From positions 1-9,887 of the forward strand of contig CAJXLH010000078.1 in assembly GCA_913055925.1 (NCBI GenBank): DNA of 9,887 nt, written 5' to 3'. Position 1 is the stretch's first letter; the number at the start of each line of letters is the position of its first letter. Under the pieces are notes generated by a model. The model ran no database searches and had not been told where the DNA came from. It worked only from the letters and a program-made list of their open reading frames with translations. A program made the translations under genes and the position numbers. The stretch is from an uncultured Maritalea sp. (lineage in GTDB: Bacteria; Pseudomonadota; Alphaproteobacteria; Rhizobiales; Devosiaceae). Shown here in pieces: positions 6,057-9,887 of the stretch.

Positions 6057-7007
6057 GTGTCAGAATTGAGAGACTTTGTAGAGATTTTGCGGGCTGCGGG
6101 TGAAATCACTCGTCTGCGTTTGCTTGCGTTGCTCGCAGAAGGCGAGCTCTCTGTAAAAGATCTTACCGAAATTTTGGATCAAAGTCAGCCGCGTGTTTCA
6201 CGGCATTTACGGGTTTTGACAGAATCAGGGTTGATTGCAAGACATGCTGAGGGCGCATGGGCGTTTTTCCGTCTGTCTGACGAGGATAGCGCCATGGCGC
6301 TAGTGCAACATTTGCTGTCGCAGCTAGATCGCAATGACATTGTTCTGAGCGCAGACATGGCAAGGCTTGAGGCCGTCCGCAAAGACCATCAAATGCGGGC
6401 TGCAAGTTACTTCTCTAAGGTTGCAAAAGATTGGGATCGTCTTCGTTCGCTGCACGCGCCAGATTCGGCGGTTGAAGCTGCCATATTAGAATTGGTTGCC
6501 GATCAGCACTATAATCAGCTGATTGATTTGGGTACTGGCACCGGCCGTATGCTTGAGCTTTTGCAAGGGCATTTCAAAAAAGGCATCGGCATTGATTCAA
6601 GCCGCGAGATGATTTCTGTCGCGCGCTCGAAATTTGAAAAACAAAAGAACGACCATATGTTTGTTCGGCTAGGCGATATTGCTCAGCTTGACGAATATGC
6701 GCAAAGTGCCGAATTGGTGATGCTTCACCAAGTTTTGCACCATTTTGATGATCCCGGTATTGCGCTGCAAAGTGCGCGCAAAACATTGAAACCGGGCGGC
6801 GAAATTCTGGTCGTCGATTTTATGCCGCACAAGCTGGAGTTTTTGCGAGAAGATCAAGCGCATCGTCGCCTTGGTTTATCGCATGTTCAAATGGCCGCTT
6901 GGGCCGCATCCGCAGATCTGAACGTCAAAACATCAATAGAAATTCCGCACAATAAGCCGGGCGGCGGGCTTACCGTTTGCATCTGGCAATTGTCCGACCA
7001 AAGCTAA
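6057..7007 (+). CDS. ArsR-family regulator fused to a SAM-dependent methyltransferase domain (SahR-like)
   Basis: A 316-residue two-domain protein. Residues 1-90 form an ArsR winged helix: ILRAAGEITRLRLLALLAEGELSV, recognition helix SQPRVSRHLRVL (about 43-54) and wing AEGAWAFFRL. Residues from about 115 form a class I methyltransferase domain with motif I DLGTGTGR (157-164), the acidic ribose-binding strand end GIDSS (178-182), LHQVLHHFDDP and LKPGGEILVVDF. The phrase PHKLEFLREDQAHRRLGL is typical of this fusion family as I recall it. Such fusions, and the SahR regulators of the SAM cycle, are reported to control methionine genes in response to S-adenosylhomocysteine. The position 15 bases before metF fits that role. 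Whether the methyltransferase domain is catalytic or only a SAM/SAH sensor is not shown. An alternative start is ATG 6039 (322 residues). Confidence 0.85.
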   Translation: MSELRDFVEILRAAGEITRLRLLALLAEGELSVKDLTEILDQSQPRVSRHLRVLTESGLIARHAEGAWAFFRLSDEDSAMALVQHLLSQLDRNDIVLSADMARLEAVRKDHQMRAASYFSKVAKDWDRLRSLHAPDSAVEAAILELVADQHYNQLIDLGTGTGRMLELLQGHFKKGIGIDSSREMISVARSKFEKQKNDHMFVRLGDIAQLDEYAQSAELVMLHQVLHHFDDPGIALQSARKTLKPGGEILVVDFMPHKLEFLREDQAHRRLGLSHVQMAAWAASADLNVKTSIEIPHNKPGGGLTVCIWQLSDQS

Positions 7008-7022
7008 AATGGACTCACAATA

Positions 7023-7934
7023 ATGAGCGATACCCCAATCTCTAGCCAACCAGAACGGTTGTCTCGACAATCAGAATATGAGCTGGAAAAACTTCAGCTA
7101 TCATTTGAATTCTTCCCGCCAAAAACCGACAAGATGGAAGAGCGATTTTGGGCATCTATGGATAAGCTCGCGCCAATGGCACCGCGGTTTGTATCCGTCA
7201 CCTACGGTGCGGGTGGCACCACACGAGACCGTACAACGCGTATCGTATCTCGAATTGAAAAAGACACCGGTGTAAATGCCGCGGCGCATTTGACCTGCGT
7301 TGGCGCTTCAAAAGAAGAAGTTGGCGACGTTATCCGTGGCTATCAAGAAGCTGGCATCTCACGCATTGTCGCTTTGCGCGGCGACCCGCCGGAAGGTGTT
7401 GGTATGCCTTTCCAACCGCATCCGCGCGGCTACAAAAATGCAGCGGAACTTGTTGCAGGTATTCGAGAAATTGGAAATTTTGATATTTCCGTTGCTTGTT
7501 ACCCAGAGCGCCATCCACAAAGCCCTGACTGGCACGCGGATATCGACAATTTGAAGAAAAAGATTGATGCAGGTGCAAATCGCGCGATTACGCAAATGTT
7601 TTTCGATAACAACGATTATCTGCGTTTTGTTGATCGTGCACGTAATGCAGGCATCCATGCACCAATCGTGGCGGGCATCCAACCGATCCACAATTTCACT
7701 CAGGTTGCGAACTTCGCAAAGCGTTGCGGGACGACAATTCCGGATTGGTTGGCGGATCGATTTGATGGTCTTGAGGACGATCCAGAAACCCATGCTTTGG
7801 TTGCGTCTGCCGTTGCGGCTGAACAGGTCACGGAATTGGTTGACCGCGGGGTGACGGAGTTTCATTTCTACACAATGAACCGATCTTCGCTTGTATTTGC
7901 GCTAGCGCGTCTGCTCGGTCGTCGACCGCAATAG
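7023..7934 (+). CDS. metF: 5,10-methylenetetrahydrofolate reductase
   Basis: MetF is a flavoenzyme (FAD) that uses NAD(P)H to reduce 5,10-methylene-THF to 5-methyl-THF, the methyl donor for making methionine from homocysteine. It is cytosolic. The 303-residue length is normal for the bacterial enzyme. Motifs in order: FEFFPPK (28-34) with the catalytic glutamate Glu29, FVSVTYGAGGTTRDRT (56-71), AAHLTCVG, ALRGDPP (117-123), VACYPERHPQSP, AITQMFFDN (flavin region), VAGIQPI and EFHFYTMNRS near the C-terminus. The start is ATG 7023, with a weak GGA nine bases upstream. It lies 15 bases after the fusion regulator, so the two are almost certainly co-transcribed. No methionine synthase gene follows in this window. 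Confidence 0.96.
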   Translation: MSDTPISSQPERLSRQSEYELEKLQLSFEFFPPKTDKMEERFWASMDKLAPMAPRFVSVTYGAGGTTRDRTTRIVSRIEKDTGVNAAAHLTCVGASKEEVGDVIRGYQEAGISRIVALRGDPPEGVGMPFQPHPRGYKNAAELVAGIREIGNFDISVACYPERHPQSPDWHADIDNLKKKIDAGANRAITQMFFDNNDYLRFVDRARNAGIHAPIVAGIQPIHNFTQVANFAKRCGTTIPDWLADRFDGLEDDPETHALVASAVAAEQVTELVDRGVTEFHFYTMNRSSLVFALARLLGRRPQ

Positions 7935-8023
7935 CTGAAAAATTTGAGTTTGCCCTTCTCTTGATGGAAAATGCGCCTATATGTGTGGCCATCCGAAAGG
8001 GCAGACTCGGAGGAGGGCGGTAA

Positions 8024-8725
8024 ATGTCAGTATGGCAAACGATTGCTGACAGGATTGGATCATTTGCGCAAAGCAGCGGCATTGCGGGTTCGCTAGCGAA
8101 CCTGTTGGACCCTGAAATGTGGTTGATGGGTGGCAAAGACGCCGCATTTACGCTCTCCCTTGTGGCTTTGTCCGCAAAAATGGCAGCCGCTGATGGCGTT
8201 GTGACTGCGGATGAAATTCGCGCTTTCCGCGAAAATGTCCAAATTCCCGCAGGAGCGGAATCGCAGGTTGAGCGTATTTTTGAACTCGCACAGCAAGATG
8301 TGGCTGGCTATGAATCATACGCAAAACGGATTGAGCGCCTTTTCCACAATGAGCGGGATGCACTGGAACACGTGCTTGATGGGCTATTTCACATTGCCGA
8401 GGCCGATGGTTTGATCCATGAGGACGAGTTGCGTTTCTTGCAGGTGGTCGGCGAGCATTTCGGATTTACTGATGAAGAATTTTCGCGCTTAGCTTCTCGA
8501 CATGTTTTTCTTGGAGATACGGACCCTTATTTTGTTCTCGGTGTGGCGCCGGATGTGAATGATGATGAACTGAAAAAAGTCTATCGCAAGTTGGTTGCAG
8601 AACATCACCCGGATCGATTAATTGCCAAGGGCGTACCCGAGGAGCTTGTGCAGGTTACTGCCAAGAAAATGGCGGCAATTAACTCTGCTTATGATTCAAT
8701 TTTGGATGCGCGCGCGCAGAGTTAA
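8024..8725 (+). CDS. TerB/DjlA-type J-domain co-chaperone
   Basis: A 233-residue protein with two domains. Residues about 40-160 are a TerB/DjlA-like helical domain with two acidic repeats, AAADGVVTADEIRAF and AEADGLIHEDELRFL. Residues about 168-230 are a J domain, DPYFVLGVAPDVNDDELKKVY then AEHHPDRL, with the HPD motif (195-197) needed to stimulate the Hsp70 ATPase. DnaK is the expected partner. Unlike E. coli DjlA, there is no N-terminal membrane anchor; the N-terminus is amphipathic at most, which is usual for the alphaproteobacterial form. The start is ATG 8024, with a strong AGGAGG (8011-8016) seven bases upstream. A -10-like TATATG (7978-7983) lies upstream without a good -35. The gene stands alone between metF and rnpB. 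Confidence 0.88.
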   Translation: MSVWQTIADRIGSFAQSSGIAGSLANLLDPEMWLMGGKDAAFTLSLVALSAKMAAADGVVTADEIRAFRENVQIPAGAESQVERIFELAQQDVAGYESYAKRIERLFHNERDALEHVLDGLFHIAEADGLIHEDELRFLQVVGEHFGFTDEEFSRLASRHVFLGDTDPYFVLGVAPDVNDDELKKVYRKLVAEHHPDRLIAKGVPEELVQVTAKKMAAINSAYDSILDARAQS

Positions 8726-8739
8726 TTTGCGCTTCTTTA

Positions 8740-8767
8740 CTTGACCTTTTGACGTGCGCGCCATATT
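8740..8767 (+). promoter_or_regulatory. Probable rnpB promoter
   Basis: CTTGACC (8740-8746) followed by CATATT (8762-8767) lies just upstream of the RNase P RNA 5' end at about 8776. The spacing is 15-16 bases depending on how the boxes are drawn. CTTGAC is the common alphaproteobacterial -35 form. The position relative to the RNA start supports the assignment. Confidence 0.55.
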
Positions 8768-8775
8768 CCCCATTT

Positions 8776-9149
<374 letters not shown>

Positions 9150-9154
<5 letters not shown>

Positions 9155-9315
9155 AGCTTTTGATCAAAATCGAAACAAAAAATTAAGTCTCCTTAGCGAA
9201 AATGCGAGCCAAATTTTGGCGCAAACTGCGTCCGGTTTTAGTGAGTAGCAACGCCTAGAATTGGGCGAAGGGAGTACAGCCAGAAGCGCATATTGCGTGT
9301 GGCGTAGTGTAGTTT
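9150..9315. other. Intergenic region between rnpB and rsmH
   Basis: This stretch of 166 bases has no credible gene. It begins with TTTTT directly after helix P1 of rnpB and a TTTTGATCAAAA palindrome (9158-9169), which together may end the rnpB transcript. A purine-rich GAAGGGAG (9267-9274) resembles a ribosome binding site but has no start codon at a useful distance. TAGAAT (9256-9261) is -10-like without a good -35. The mraZ gene often found just before rsmH is not here, nor are tandem TGGG MraZ boxes. Confidence 0.5.
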
Positions 9316-9887
9316 TTGGAACAACAATCCGCACATATCTCTGTTCTGCTTGATGGTGTCGTTGACGCTCTAAATCCGCTTTCCGGTAAACACATTCTTG
9401 ATGGCACCTTTGGTGCTGGTGGCTACACGCGGCGTTTTCTCGACGAGGGTGCGCGCGTAACTGCAATCGATCGTGACCCCACTGTCGCGCCTTTTGTGGA
9501 TGAGATTGTCGGCGATTTCGGCGACAAGTTTCGCTTCATTCAAGGTCGTTTTGCTGATCTTAATCAGCTTATCTCAAGCCATCAGATTGACGACATTGAC
9601 GCGATTGTCCTCGATATTGGTGTGAGCTCAATGCAGCTTGATCAAGGTGAGCGTGGTTTTTCGTTTATGCGCGATGGGCCGCTCGATATGCGCATGGAGC
9701 AATCAGGCACCAGCGCCGCTGACATTGTGAACAATTTCGAAGAACGCGAGATCTCCGATATTCTTTTTGAACTTGGTGAAGAGCGCCAAGCGCGGAAGAT
9801 TGCCAAAGCCATTGTTACTCGCCGCGCGCAAGAACGTTTTGAGACAACGGCTGATCTTGCCGATTTGGTGGCGGCGCAAATTGGGCG
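9316..9887 (+). CDS. rsmH: 16S rRNA (cytosine-1402-N4)-methyltransferase RsmH, 5' part
   Basis: RsmH (MraW) uses SAM to methylate N4 of C1402 in 16S rRNA at the ribosomal P site. It is usually near the front of the division and cell-wall (dcw) cluster. The frame stays open to the window edge, giving about 190 of an expected 300-350 residues. Motifs seen: HISVLLDGVVDAL (7-19), the SAM-binding LDGTFGAGGYTRRFL, TAIDRDP, IQGRFADL, IVLDIGVSSMQLDQGERGFSF and MRDGPLDMRM, then FELGEERQARKIAKAIV. The start must be TTG 9316, because an in-frame TAG at 9310-9312 blocks anything earlier and the next candidates would delete the conserved HISVLLD. No clear ribosome binding site precedes it. The distance from start to HISVLLD matches the family norm. 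Confidence 0.95.
   Translation, partial: MEQQSAHISVLLDGVVDALNPLSGKHILDGTFGAGGYTRRFLDEGARVTAIDRDPTVAPFVDEIVGDFGDKFRFIQGRFADLNQLISSHQIDDIDAIVLDIGVSSMQLDQGERGFSFMRDGPLDMRMEQSGTSAADIVNNFEEREISDILFELGEERQARKIAKAIVTRRAQERFETTADLADLVAAQIG

Noticed and set aside
7359..7865. Long open frame on the minus strand inside metF
   Set aside because: Antisense shadow of a highly conserved enzyme; its translation resembles no family.
9183..9196. TTAA-N6-TTAG upstream of rsmH as a CtrA site
   Set aside because: Wrong spacing and an imperfect second half-site.

Overview
This window reads as a chromosomal housekeeping stretch from an alphaproteobacterium, most likely of the order Hyphomicrobiales (Rhizobiales) or a close relative, with roughly balanced base composition. 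The main evidence is a DUF2336 protein (a family centred on Alphaproteobacteria), a cytosolic TerB plus J-domain protein of the alphaproteobacterial DjlA type, an ArsR/methyltransferase fusion regulator directly upstream of metF, and a type A RNase P RNA lying just upstream of rsmH, the start of the division and cell-wall cluster. The genus cannot be fixed from the sequence alone.

Layout. Positions 2-859 hold the 3' part of ettA (ribosome-bound ABC-F ATPase), closed by a strong intrinsic terminator. Positions 975-2641 carry two tandem, diverged alpha/beta-hydrolase paralogues. Positions 2745-4239 carry a RarD-type EamA transporter overlapped at its end by a MOSC-domain protein. After a leader of about 190 bases with TTCAAC repeats comes a DUF2336 protein (4433-5566). 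It converges on a short ArsR-type regulator on the minus strand (5593-5901), and a perfect hairpin containing the ArsR stop codon lies between them.

The compact intergenic region 5902-6056 separates that ArsR gene from a divergent two-gene unit: an ArsR/SAM-methyltransferase fusion regulator (6057-7007) and metF (7023-7934). A plausible -35/-10 promoter there is overlaid by a perfect 9-bp inverted repeat. This layout suggests autoregulated control of the methionine/SAM cycle, probably of the SahR kind. A TerB/J-domain protein follows (8024-8725), then rnpB (8776-about 9154), and finally the 5' part of rsmH (9316 to the window edge), which starts with TTG. No mraZ gene lies between rnpB and rsmH.

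I saw no mobile element, CRISPR array, tRNA gene or phage gene, and nothing that is clearly a novel system. The best targets for follow-up are the operator-packed promoter of the regulator-metF unit, the shortened partnerless ArsR gene, the hydrolase pair, the DUF2336 gene and the missing mraZ.
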